Below the pieces are notes generated by a model. It saw nothing but the letters and a program-made list of their open reading frames with translations, was not told the origin of the DNA and made no database searches. A stretch of 64,000 bases of DNA from Sphaerolaimus hirsutus (Eukaryota; Nematoda; Chromadorea; Monhysterida; Sphaerolaimidae). Both the position numbers and the translations under genes were made by a program. The stretch covers positions 24,095,792 to 24,159,791 of the forward strand of contig OZ038456.1 of the NCBI GenBank assembly GCA_964036195.1, read 5' to 3'. Within the stretch, counting starts at the first letter, position 1. The number at the start of each line of letters is the position of its first letter. Of the stretch, positions 58,201 to 64,000 are shown piece by piece.

Positions 58201-58709
58201 CGAACGCGCCAAAGAAATCGAAATGGAGACGGGTGCGCGCCGGGTCACAAAACCTGCACCCTCCTGCGAGTCACAACCGCAGAGCTCGTCACCAAACGCC
58301 AGACTCACAGTCACCGAGCCTGTCACAACGGAAGTCACAATGGAAGACGCGATCCCTGACCGCGAGCCCTTGCAAAAGCGACTCAAGAGATTCGCTGGAG
58401 TCGCAGAGCTCCCAGCATCGGAGCAATGGCAGCCCACCGAGCCGTCGAAGACGATCGTCGACGAGACCGACGCGCTCCGACAAGCCTTCGAGAGGCTCGC
58501 CGAGGAATCTGAGAAGCTCCCCAACTGGCCGGGAAGACCAGCGGGGGCCCCAGAAGACCAGGCGCCCGGACACGGGGAAGGCAGCCAGCCTGAGGAGGAT
58601 GCCGTCGAACCCATGGACGAGCATCATGAGGAGGGCCGGGAAAATGCCGGCGTCGAAGACGCCGACGATCTGCTACCACAGGAGTGATGAGAGTATCACA
58701 GGCGTTTGA
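49287..58709 (+). CDS. Gag-Pol-Env-like polyprotein of BEL/Pao element
   Basis: 3140 codons in one frame, ATG 278 bases after the LTR. Residues 1-180 are helical. About 205-380 resembles the Gag-like DUF1759 region (LPKIELAKYNGDPLEWAAWW). Three zinc knuckles lie at about 491-560: two CX2CX4HX4C and one with an extra spacer residue. Protease motif FFDTG at 783. Reverse transcriptase has LADIEKAF at D1147 and YVDN at 1235-1238, with Asn in place of the usual last Asp. RNase H has acidic residues D1418, E1475, D1509 and D1556 (NPADIASRG). Integrase has a HHCC-like region near 1790-1830 and core D1869, D1931 and E1963, followed by a DUF5641-like domain ending near 2200. After about 2270 comes a hydrophobic start (SHLMALTLLI), a Cys-rich part with several N-glycosylation sites, a Gly-rich stretch and a membrane helix at about 2842-2862: Env-like, family unidentified. 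The last 280 residues are basic and low in complexity, and another frame is open there. No internal stop is present, so it may be active. Confidence 0.95.
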   Translation: MADERIRAQRAATAAAAMPVSNVDESDTAHPLTQHSRALTGVRNGVLRFTSKPIPKIVKDESQPAAVNIRAAEEVLELLQAYGYQAEMKRSDLSTAMDKFTTTVQDYITSLDRDEDGVAEEIKSANAKLERALYSGSNNAMMLMDELESRIASAQAHIKSAERLILSLKGQSTVDLTTQPLSQPPYNNVNMGSSSQPSQPETLLKLPKIELAKYNGDPLEWAAWWEIFRAQIHDRANLSMGMKYTYLKLSLTGPAAELLAGLKGDGRDYITAVTMLQSNFGETHRVQAALWDKLYSLEKPSSRGDSLTNFTRTLLSTLNQLKERGESVDSGAVLRIIRGYLPDNIVLAVTEEHRNSMRTAVTGDTELTVVRFVDALTTIARAWLDAMKTEQQSSQSSTVVQKSQNSSLKKPQNGGGWQQQKKKGNKSQNTFSKPKPIHNTVAFAGTNANVGKSQGKNKNSTQPPRTPAIGAISQKQSSQPAADYRKPKFECLFCGIKEHYTTDCPQYVTPRERTERLRALGDVCTRCTRRGHQAAQCTQQLSCYYCRQIGQHHGAFCPTRQAPARRQVNNSQNKAFVKATSANFVNAQVITTGAASSHAPPSYPPSHTEPMSVCVIPPDENDFRWRQNTLYQLDMDGPLDMGEWPRPANAQQAKAQEEARKYHSENELWTTLRANLIQEGTDMETVEAKIRGFQQKRYEVYPHLNPNQMSSSVPLQPSHRPTVEVLSAQAGYGNPNPATRQQAEQECEFDFAPIVRLQVAQASLINKDAELNRVTDPLLIFFDTGCEYSYIKASVANEYNFENKGDVVLQMNVFATKTPVTVNTFLVEAVMPIYKHVDNKGNMLQIPLTLRAVDNLATYACPPPLSQDDKTVIYIVYGEHAQEQFAEPLELTEMTDEFCHKLCQPDVVIGQDYYWKFDIRPTEIELPSGLIIVESILGLMLGGNASSQSFVTTPDISPHQFMVSCSSHASSAVAVGQETLFQFHSLESIGITDDPLSHDDDKAEQLILESITLDPETGRYSVDWPFKSTIQELPTNNAEAFRRFLSLLKRFRKDPDLFATYAKVISDQLHKGVIEPVYGSQDGLQEHILPHQPVITPGRSTTCRIVYDGSAGKPSLNNCLFRGPVLTPLALGLMLRFRAGKVVLLADIEKAFLQIALHPKSRAFTKFYWLRDDTIPSHEDNIQMMQFTRVLFGLTCSPSILSTVIKYHLEAELAHMHPAETNERMKLELLLNSIYVDNLVISVDDDKYAIQLYRLIKAVFARANFNMREWMTNSPMVSEKIKPDDLNPKKSQYIKVMGLVYDHIEDTIAVPAPKKDFTLIVTATRRNLNKLLASTYDPIGVTAPALFRLKFRVSQIIQRCNITTWDELIEDPEADDLLDDLKRHLSSISQIKFPCSFHSFGIDVKAVTRPLELHVFCDASKDGYAVCAYLRQKAISPDEYGYEDDRYFSGFLTARTKLAPLPSKQGQPLTITRLELLGVTIGAQLIDYLHHELVELGGWKIHSNFLWTDSTVVIGWLYTAKPLATFVNNRVTKIHSLMSKHCIQICKVATKDNPADIASRGCTFDQLMIETMWFTGPTFLAEPLTSTMLDISQYQAQPVTEELAKGDTHISRPLYAGAVTSQPVSQPDSQPANALAQQVPVNLDPNLSQNVTPQNPFVESRQRHIPSNPFEIDIRRFSTLSKLLRTVVYLLRVKTYWLNRSMHKAAKRESEYLSKPITQADLNEAFRHVLRISQAEECASCISQAQLGKHHMLKWDAWNNLLYCVTRVSHKEHRNPSLFYYLPKTGWLTTLVVTHFHELAGHSGMLHTLADLREHCWLSSAKQVVAKILRKCVTCRKAEGGPFTLPDFHTLPVTRTQSQIKPFQHIGIDYMGPLVYSQNGTRHSQHILLLTCFSTRAIHLESTNSVSTADTIMALNRFISRRGMPDTIWSDNAPAFKNCVKMLPDVKWHFITANSPWQGGVYERMVGLVKRLLKKACGRRCLTWHEFLTVMLDVEFSVNTRPLSYLSNTDIGAAILRPIHFLWGTPPPCYMDEKRELELDSTTIEPMRKIPKEEWERMTDGSFNLTPSQIEKTYTLTPPRVNDVNCIDEIALNSVPEKDRDDITLLWDQIRHNREVLWYEWSRQYIDLLKDRAKNQRLKKGTINEAPKRGQVVLITDDKQPCGMWQMGRVHEIHVSSDGKIRAVTVLSSNGRRTRRSPSNLVPLEIDTEDGVEYKIDTEVKDDDNSQPSPDKGDDSQTDQSHQQSQSSQQDARRANPRRTCRYTGTYSFWGNVSHLMALTLLIQSKLANALTWTDQYHKTFNLCHKTRTGHAIQLPEKVTCHFPQVTAIEDIVVSIWTLRVQPQTTPIYRCFQQEHTIVTYMSLVGGKAMLPPEIIKNHRVTTYDCMIAYQNKTWKGESLIKIGHALWSTNKSLHIDYCYFCHNLSNTVMNFHIEEGVVASLDGKKIVSEIQDLSHCNPQAGYCYDSDNGVSLWNATAFNKQCAFQEIGQFDAQYSQNHYIVEKLQAAFSVTWRSQQIPNNAECVPKDAKYIDQGSAFIQFLRYQLKKLKKPETEKAPLHFKLAPNLDVGVFHLLTARQQYEVDKIAHLEQKQFGSIWQQLCHIRQTQLDIIHAIVTFNPTLGLRALLGRQNLYAEWHGDILMFWDCKPVTAEIIYFQHEYNNTCYKFLPVKVTNHPHIMFVAPGTNDLITHSPIDHCLMKDHKYYQLNDNSWANENGPTNLHVTKLPIELIWAGSWKPFTLNVSGSPGVSMTDIAFSIMAAHHHFQNLQRLEQQVTRSVDYIATKSNDPKAVQAYIAGIGQGVGAYFEGVGKELGHIIHGSVTGGASALDTLLTGPLQTAVNIILIIITIVCIGYIGYVYMQWRLVTGRGMLPDIKGFFRRKGRRDRNPNKWEPRPFSKEKSVSDGDVTARRNRQVASTNPLCQIKPSHNRQVRHSYLQSLSHPSNEYLHSNGFQDARYSLDRIPRSVIVPNAPKKSKWRRVRAGSQNLHPPASHNRRARHQTPDSQSPSLSQRKSQWKTRSLTASPCKSDSRDSLESQSSQHRSNGSPPSRRRRSSTRPTRSDKPSRGSPRNLRSSPTGREDQRGPQKTRRPDTGKAASLRRMPSNPWTSIMRRAGKMPASKTPTICYHRSDESITGV
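57962..58687 (+). CDS. Overlapping open frame at the 3' end, possible accessory protein
   Basis: A different frame stays open from 57842 to 58687 across the end of the Env-like region. Its first ATG is at 57962, giving 241 codons. It has an arginine-rich stretch (GKRRRRNRQKK) near its start, a Ser/Gln/Pro-rich middle, a leucine-spaced basic segment (LQKRLKRFAGVAEL), and a strongly acidic C-terminus (EEDAVEPMD, EDADDLLPQE). Its composition looks more like a folded regulatory protein than the repetitive basic tail that the main frame gives over the same bases. Expression would need splicing, re-initiation or a frameshift, and none is proven. Alternatively the main frame is the real one and this is an incidental open frame. 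Confidence 0.4.
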   Translation: MGTPSVQQGKIGKRRRRNRQKKPTSGFNKPALSNQTVTQSSSSSQLPSKFVTPLKRVSPFKRLSGRSVQPRSDPPVGYSTERAKEIEMETGARRVTKPAPSCESQPQSSSPNARLTVTEPVTTEVTMEDAIPDREPLQKRLKRFAGVAELPASEQWQPTEPSKTIVDETDALRQAFERLAEESEKLPNWPGRPAGAPEDQAPGHGEGSQPEEDAVEPMDEHHEEGRENAGVEDADDLLPQE

Positions 58710-58790
58710 TTTTGATTGTTTCACATCAATTTGCCGAGATTGGCTGAGATAAAATTAAATTAAATTTAATTTTTATTCTAGTTTCGGGAG
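58710..58790 (+). other. Region before 3' LTR, polypurine tract unclear
   Basis: The LTR is preceded by only a six-base purine run (CGGGAG), itself preceded by TTTATTCTAGTTT. A normal plus-strand primer would be a longer purine tract, so the primer is either very short or elsewhere. Confidence 0.5.
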
Positions 58791-59890
58791 TGTGTAACAT
58801 TATCGTAAAATGTAAAATCTTTAATATTTAAGTTGACATTCTTATGATCGCTTTTATATGTAATTAATTCAATTTATTACGATTCCATTTTTATTCACAT
58901 TCCATTTCTTAACATCTTCACATTCGCCATTTAATATCTCAAGCGATGTTGTTTACAATGTGCGCTTCACATCGCTCACATATTTAGATCTTAGTCATTG
59001 CTCACATTCCGCCACATTTCCTTGACAAGCAGTACGCAAATACGCCGTCATGTTTATGTTAAGCGGCGGGCCCGCCCCGAGTGGGGGGCCGGGCCCGCGC
59101 GCCATTTCAAATGCTGTCTGGCTTGTCTCACATTTTCGCTATCTTGCCAGTTTAGCTCGCTTTTCATCGGAGAAGCGAGCGGGCAAGGATTGAACTTTCA
59201 CAATTGGAAATGTTGGGTAAAAATCGGAGATTAGAGCCGACCGATTGGCGCCAAACCAATCGCCATCGGTCTGGCCCTTAAAAGCCGATTTCACAGCTAA
59301 AATCGGCAGTGTTTGCAACCTCGTCAACTTCACACGAATCTCTTCCTAGGATCTAAATAAGCGCCGTAGTCACTTTATTAAGTCACTTGTTTTTGGTGCT
59401 AAGTTTAACGCTTGGTGCTTTAAGTCACCTCAGTGCTTTATTTCACACCTGCGCTGTTTTGAGGTGCTTTATTCACAACCGCGCCACTTAATTGTCGCCT
59501 TTTGTCGTAATTAAGTGCCTTCTTTAAATTGCCTTATTTCTCCGGTAATTAGAGCTTCTTTTACGTTTTATTTAAGTAATTAATTTAGTTGTAAATTAAT
59601 TCCTTTGTTTACGTATATTTTTATCTATATTTTATTTACATTTATTTCTTTGTATTTAATTGTCTAAATAAAAACGTTCGTCAAAACCTTTGGTAAACAA
59701 TCTAAATTTGCTTCACACTAACTCACATCAATTCACTTCAACTCAACTAATCACATTTGATAAAATAACGGAACGTCAACTAGAGACGACGCTTCACGTC
59801 AACTTTCACTTGTTCACATTTGTCCTCTTCCTCGGTTAGGAATAGGAACTGGTTCACAAGTCACTTCAACAAGTTCCGTATTATTTTACA
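58791..59890 (+). repeat. 3' LTR
   Basis: 1100 bp with the same ends as the 5' LTR and AATAAA at 59667-59672. Five of six differences are C/T or G/A changes at CpG positions. Confidence 0.96.
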
Positions 59891-60606
59891 GGGGGGGGGT
59901 GTGAAAATCCCATGGCCGGTACGCACAAATGACCGGCGCGCACAAACGACTGGCACGCACAAATACCCGGTACGCACAGAGCATCAGATTTGTGCGCGCC
60001 GGGCGTTTGTGCGTGGCGGGCTCAATTTTGTGCGTGCCGGGCATTTGTGCGCGCCGGGCGTTTGTGCGTAGGAGGCCTGGCCCAAAAAAAACTGCACAGT
60101 GCACACATGCAGTTATGCATTGAATGTAGAAAATATGGCAAATGTACAAACTGGCCTTTGATCTCCAACCTTTGATCAGTACTCATGGTATTCTACAGTT
60201 TTATCATACTTTTGAAAATAGGACAAGATAAATGGAAATTCACCAGTTGGACACAAAGTCAACTTTTGCATTGACATTTGCTGCATGTCCATTCTTGCAT
60301 TTAAACAGTGTGTATCACATTACTTAATCAGTAAAATATCAACACTGAAAAAGTGCCATTATTAGGGAACTTCATACCACCACAGTATTTGTTACAGTCT
60401 GAAATGTTTCATAAAAGCCAGTAAAATGTGAAATAACGCATGAAAATTCCTAAAAAATTTTTACACTTACACTTTTTTTACACTTTCCTAGGTATTTTTA
60501 AAATACCTTACACTTTTTGTATCCATACTCAAAATTTGGAAAGTGTATTTACACTTACACTTACACTTTCCAAAAATACCGGTATTTGAACAACTCTGGT
60601 TTGATC

Positions 60607-61171
60607 CACTTATGTTTCCTTCGCTGAGCGCCCACGAGGCGAAACTTGTGTTCGCCGACTGCCTATTCAAAAAAAAAAAATTTAAAATCCTTCCGCCAGC
60701 ATATACGCCATTTCCGCAAGTTGTGACACTGATTTCGCTTGAGGAGAATATTCTTTTGCATTAACTGCGAATGACTACCTAATCCTGAAGAGGTAATTTT
60801 ACTCACTTTTACGTTTCCTGAAAAATTTTTTTTCGCTTTCTGGGAAGAAGTATTTTACTCTCATTTACTTGAGCGTAAAAGTAAAAAAGTTTACTTTATG
60901 CTTACTGTACTCGGGGGTGAGTAAAACAAAGTACTTTACACATAAACATACTATGAAAAAAAGTTTGGTAGTTTGAACAACTGACCGGCAAGCGCCAGTG
61001 ACACACGTTTTGTTCCTGGCTCCTTGCCAAAATGGCACCAAACACAAAATAGCGCCAAGCGCACAAAAGTGCCATGGCGCTTTTACATCACTAGTCACAA
61101 TGAGCCACTCTATCATCGAATTTCGCAGGTGCGGCTGGGAAGTACGTCCGCGCTGTTACAAGTGGAATGGG
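60607..61171. other. Copy-2 spacer
   Basis: Matches 21462-22035 of copy 1. Includes the GCGCC fragment 60993-61095. No gene recognised. Confidence 0.6.
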
Positions 61172-63021
61172 CAGATTGGTTGGTTTTATGAAAATTATTT
61201 TATACCAATTGTATAAAAATTGTATTTTATTTTTTTCGTGTTTTATTTTATTATATTGTATTCTCAAAACTCATAATTATAAAAAAATGACAACATTTTA
61301 CAAAAATTTCACAGAAATGTTAGGAAAATTTTACAAAAAAATCGGAATGATGCCTGCAAAACCAAGAAAATTGTTATCATTAGACCTATACATAAAAAAC
61401 ATGTGACAAATTTTTCACTTACTTGAAAAAAGTTGCATGCAGTAGGTATTGTAAGCTAGCTGTAAGTGTAAAGTTACAACTATTAATAACAACAGTCTGC
61501 ATTTTTGGTAGGACTACTGGAGTGTGCTGGGTGCATTTGTACAATGTCATGCAAAGTGGCAATTGTCAGAACCAAATGTTAAGTAAAGTGTCAATTGTCA
61601 TACAAAATATCAAGTTTCATGTCAAATGTCAAGCAAAGTGACAAATTTCATGAAAAGTGTAAATTGTGTATCCAAATCTTATGTTTTTGTATCCACAGCT
61701 TATGTTTTCTATCCAAATGTTTGCATACGATTTGGATACCAAACATTATTTATGGATACAATTTGCTTGACGATTCACACTAATTTACATTGGTCATGAC
61801 TAGTGATGGAAAAGCGCCATGGCGCTGGCGCCTGGCGCTAGCGCCAAAGCAAAAAGCGCCATGGCGCTTTTGGCGCTTGGCGCTAAAACGCTCTGGCGCC
61901 ATTGGCGCCGGGATCTGAGAAAGCGCCATGGCGCTTTTGGCGCTTGGCGCCATTTTCTGGTGGCGCTATTGGCGCCTGGCGCTGGCATTTTGAAAGGCGC
62001 CAAAAAAGCGCCAACCGTGAATAGAAAATTGGTTATAATACCGTGAAAATGCACAATACAGTTGATCAATTTTGAGTAAAATACAACTGAATAAATATTG
62101 ATAAATATAGGTAAGGGTGTTAGGAGACATAAATATTTATCAAATATTGATTACCTAGGTAATATTTGGGGTCAAATGTATATACCGTATTTCCTTGAAT
62201 TAACCCCCTCGAAATACCTGCCGTTTTTAATAACGTACATCATGTATGCATTGTACATGATGTGTTATTTGCTGCCAATTTCCATCGCAGATACATATAA
62301 AGTAGTTTGTATATGTATGTATGCATATACCGTATTTTCTCGAAATATCCCCCCTTTGAATTAATTAAAAATAAACCCCCATGGGGGTAATCCAAGGGGA
62401 TTTTAACAATGTAAACATTGTAGTGGTTGATTGAACTTCGATGGCGGAAGTTAAATCGACTACTACGACATCGGCGGTACCGGTGCGTCAAATGAAGTAC
62501 AGGAAAAAATTTTTGGCGCTGGCGCTATTGGCGCTTGGCGCCATTACCCTCTGGCGCCATTGGCGCTTGGCGCTGAGGTTCAGAAAAGCGCCATGGCGCT
62601 TTTGGCGCTTGGCGCTATTGTGCTCTGGCGCCATTGGCGCTTGGCGCTGGGGGTCAGAAAAGCGCCATGGCGCTTTTGGCGCTTGGCGCTAAAAGTCTGG
62701 CGCTTTTTCCATCACTAGTCATGACAATTGACACTATGCATGACATTTGACACTTAACAAAACTTGGGAATGCCCCCAGTTCCATGAATAAACAGGTAGA
62801 AACTCAGGCAACATGATAAAATTTTACAAAAAATATGAATTTTTATGCAATTTTACAAAAAAATATGGTTTTTATCCAATTTTACAAAAAAATTTACCAA
62901 AATTTGAATTTTTATACAATTTTTATTTTTTTTGTTTTGAAATTTTCCATTTTATTTGATTTTATTCTTAAATTTTTCATTTTATTTTTATATTTTTTTT
63001 GAGATTGTGCCAACCCTGATT
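61172..63021. mobile_element. CAGGGTTGG-family MITE with nested elements (copy 2)
   Basis: Counterpart of 22039-23393. The left terminus is trimmed (GGTTGGTTTTATG, with CAG missing), while the right terminus GCCAACCCTG is intact. It contains the foldback MITE, which itself contains 61801-62717. Confidence 0.6.
61801..62717. mobile_element. TAGTGATG GCGCC-array hAT-like element, copy-2 private
   Basis: Ends TAGTGATGGAAAAGCGCC and GGCGCTTTTTCCATCACTA. Perfect 8-bp TSD GTCATGAC (61793-61800, 62718-62725), empty site in copy 1 at 23092-23099. Both ends (about 200 bp each) are arrays of GGCGCTTGGCGCCATTGGCG-type palindromes. The AT-rich centre holds C/G-run MITE pieces (from 62185 and 62331). Confidence 0.9.
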
Positions 63022-63154
63022 GTGACAGTTATTGCAAAAAGATGCAGTACAAGCAAGGACATTGCAAAGACATTGCACGAGACGTATGCTGCTGCAGTAA
63101 GTAAATCAGCGATGGTACTCAGTCGGGAATTTATTCGGAAATGCTTTTTATAAC

Positions 63155-63190
63155 TAGTGATGTAAAAGCCATGGCGCTTTTACATCACTA
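63155..63190. mobile_element. 36-bp micro-MITE (copy 2)
   Basis: Identical to 23531-23566, flanked by TTTATAAC and GTTATAAC. Confidence 0.8.
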
Positions 63191-63236
63191 GTTATAACTC
63201 AGGAAACGCTTGGTGAAAATTGTTGAAATTTGTATA

Positions 63237-63727
63237 CTGTAAAATCTCTAATAATATGACTGTCACACTATTGTTTTCAGCACATTTTTTGGGGTCACAC
63301 TATTGGAGATGTCGCATTATTGGACAGTGTCACATTATATTTTGCCTCAAATGAACTCCACCGACCACATAACTCAAGTTGAGGGTGAGATTTATATTTT
63401 TCACAATTTTCTAGAGAGATTTAATTATATTTTCATTTTGAGAGATTTTCTGAGATTTTTTAAAATATGAGAAAATCTCTCAAATTCTGATATTTATATT
63501 TATTTATATTTTTTCCAGGGTTTTTTGAGAGAGATTTAATAATATTTTTTTCTTGGGAGATTTTCTGAGATTATATTTAATTATTATTTTTTTTAATTGT
63601 CGATTTTTTCAATGCTAGTCGCATTATACTCACACAATGTGGCCATGGGTGTCGCACTAATGGAGATATCGCATTATTGGAGACATCGCATTATTGGAGA
63701 CCTGTCGCATTATTAGAGAATTTACGG
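63237..63727. mobile_element. TA MITE, CTGTAAAATCTCTAATAAT ends (copy 2)
   Basis: Counterpart of 23613-24107, with TA at 63235-63236 and 63728-63729. Confidence 0.8.
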
Positions 63728-63768
63728 TATTTGGATTTGGGTTGGATTATGATAATGGCACTGCACAC

Positions 63769-64000
63769 CAGTTGTTAAAACGTATTTACGTTCACTCGAT
63801 AAATACGGATACTCGAGTACTGCGTAAATACGTTTACGTTTCCTCCCGAAAAAAATACCGGTACGCACTTACTCGCGTACTTTTTGAAAGTACGCGAGTA
63901 CCGAAAAGTATTTAAGCGGGACATAGAAAGTTACATTTTGACAGACAGAACGTGACAAAAAAGAACATTTTCCTAAGAAATAGTTAACGGGAGAACAAAA
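63769..64000. mobile_element. hAT-like MITE, left part only
   Basis: Counterpart of 24149-24652, cut by the window end. Confidence 0.7.

Larger units (their letters stand above)
47909..59890 (+). mobile_element. BEL/Pao LTR retrotransposon, full length with Env-like domain
   Basis: 11,982 bp. Two 1100-bp LTRs, tRNA primer site at the 5' LTR edge, one uninterrupted 9.4-kb reading frame, and a 5-bp TSD GGGGG (47904-47908, 59891-59895), the usual length for this group. Assignment to BEL/Pao rests on the domain order gag-protease-RT-RNase H-integrase, the RNase H tail motif NPADIASRG and the C-terminal integrase-associated domain. It is long for the group because an Env-like region is fused in frame. 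It lies within two nested MITEs and is missing from copy 1, so it is the youngest layer. Confidence 0.96.
47318..60083. mobile_element. TACGCACAAA MITE hosting the BEL/Pao element
   Basis: Ends GGCCCTGCACCTGTACGCAC and GTGCGTAGGAGGCCTGGCCC, flanked by eight A residues on each side (47310-47317, 60084-60091), consistent with an 8-bp TSD although low-complexity. Subterminal tandem ACGCACAAACGCCCGG units at 47330-47480 and 59918-60070. Same family as 44557-45036. Confidence 0.82.
47104..60598. mobile_element. hAT-like MITE (CAGAGTTG) hosting two nested insertions
   Basis: Ends CAGAGTTGCGAAAGTGTATT and GGTATTTGAACAACTCTG. Perfect 8-bp TSD GTTTGATC (47096-47103, 60599-60606). Copy 1 has the single site at 21454-21461. 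Without its inserts it is about 0.7 kb and matches 6578-7270. It holds the TACGCACAAA MITE, which in turn holds the BEL/Pao element. Confidence 0.93.
29680..64000 (+). repeat. Large duplicated block, copy 2
   Basis: Second copy of 1316-24380 in the same orientation, starting directly after a 200-N gap and running off the window. It is longer mainly because of private insertions: 31864-32483, 35033-35459, 36190-36475, 37174-37619, 39765-40193, 44557-45036, about 45256-45455, 46058-46494, 46687-46766, the nested stack 47104-60598, and 61801-62717. The region matching copy-1 bases of about 13950-17930, including the first four exons of the host gene, is replaced by Ns at 42107-42306. Confidence 0.95.

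Noticed and set aside
58192..58724. Three minus-strand frames opposite the 3' end of the retroelement frame
   Set aside because: Antisense shadows of a GC-rich coding segment. No promoter or start context on that strand.
59918..60070. Tandem CGCACAAA units as a CRISPR-like or satellite array
   Set aside because: The units are contiguous, face inward at both ends of a MITE with an 8-bp duplication, and have no unique spacers.

Overview
This is a stretch of animal (metazoan) nuclear DNA, not bacterial. The evidence is long AT-rich spacers without dense coding, GT-AG introns with matching phases, dozens of non-autonomous DNA transposons (MITEs), and one intact 12 kb BEL/Pao LTR retrotransposon whose primer site matches the 3' end of animal tRNA-Ser(UGA). 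Five of the six differences between its two LTRs are CpG transitions, which suggests a genome with CpG methylation. I cannot place the species.

Layout. Bases 1316-24380 and 29680-64000 are two copies of the same region, joined through a 200-N gap (29480-29679). A second 200-N gap (42107-42306) in the second copy stands for about 4 kb of the first (roughly 13950-17930). The copies are nearly colinear but differ by clean presence or absence of transposons, so each copy supplies the empty site for insertions in the other. They are either a tandem duplication or, more simply, two haplotypes laid end to end by the assembler.

Transposons. Empty sites and target-site duplications (TSDs) resolve several families: hAT-like MITEs with 8-bp TSDs and termini CAGAGTTG, TAGTGATG (including a 36-bp member), TAGGGCTCGAA, TAGCATTG, CAGGGTTGG, CAGGGCCGTATCC and GGC..TACGCACAAA; TA-inserting (Tc1/mariner-like) MITEs with end CCGTATTnCCTCGAA and long C/G runs; an 80-bp mariner hairpin; a Harbinger-like 522-bp near-perfect palindrome with TTA TSDs; and a foldback family rich in TGTCAAATGTCATG words.

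The retrotransposon (47909-59890) has two 1100-bp LTRs, a GGGGG TSD, a tRNA-Ser(UGA) primer site and one 3140-codon frame joining Gag, three zinc knuckles, protease, reverse transcriptase, RNase H, integrase and an Env-like membrane protein. Its end is overlapped in another frame by an arginine-rich, acid-tailed open frame. It sits inside a TACGCACAAA MITE, which sits inside a CAGAGTTG hAT MITE. It carries a striking one-strand excess of the word TCACA in LTRs and coding region alike.

Host genes. Two sets of exons on the + strand join in phase: 16050-17438 (helical N-terminus, one membrane helix, Gly/Tyr/Gln-rich tail) and 25745-28656 (Ser/Thr-rich segment with four N-glycosylation sites, one membrane helix, short tail). 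They may be one gene of 335 codons. One intron of the second set (25845-26089) is a complete foldback MITE whose ends supply both splice sites, an introner-like arrangement.
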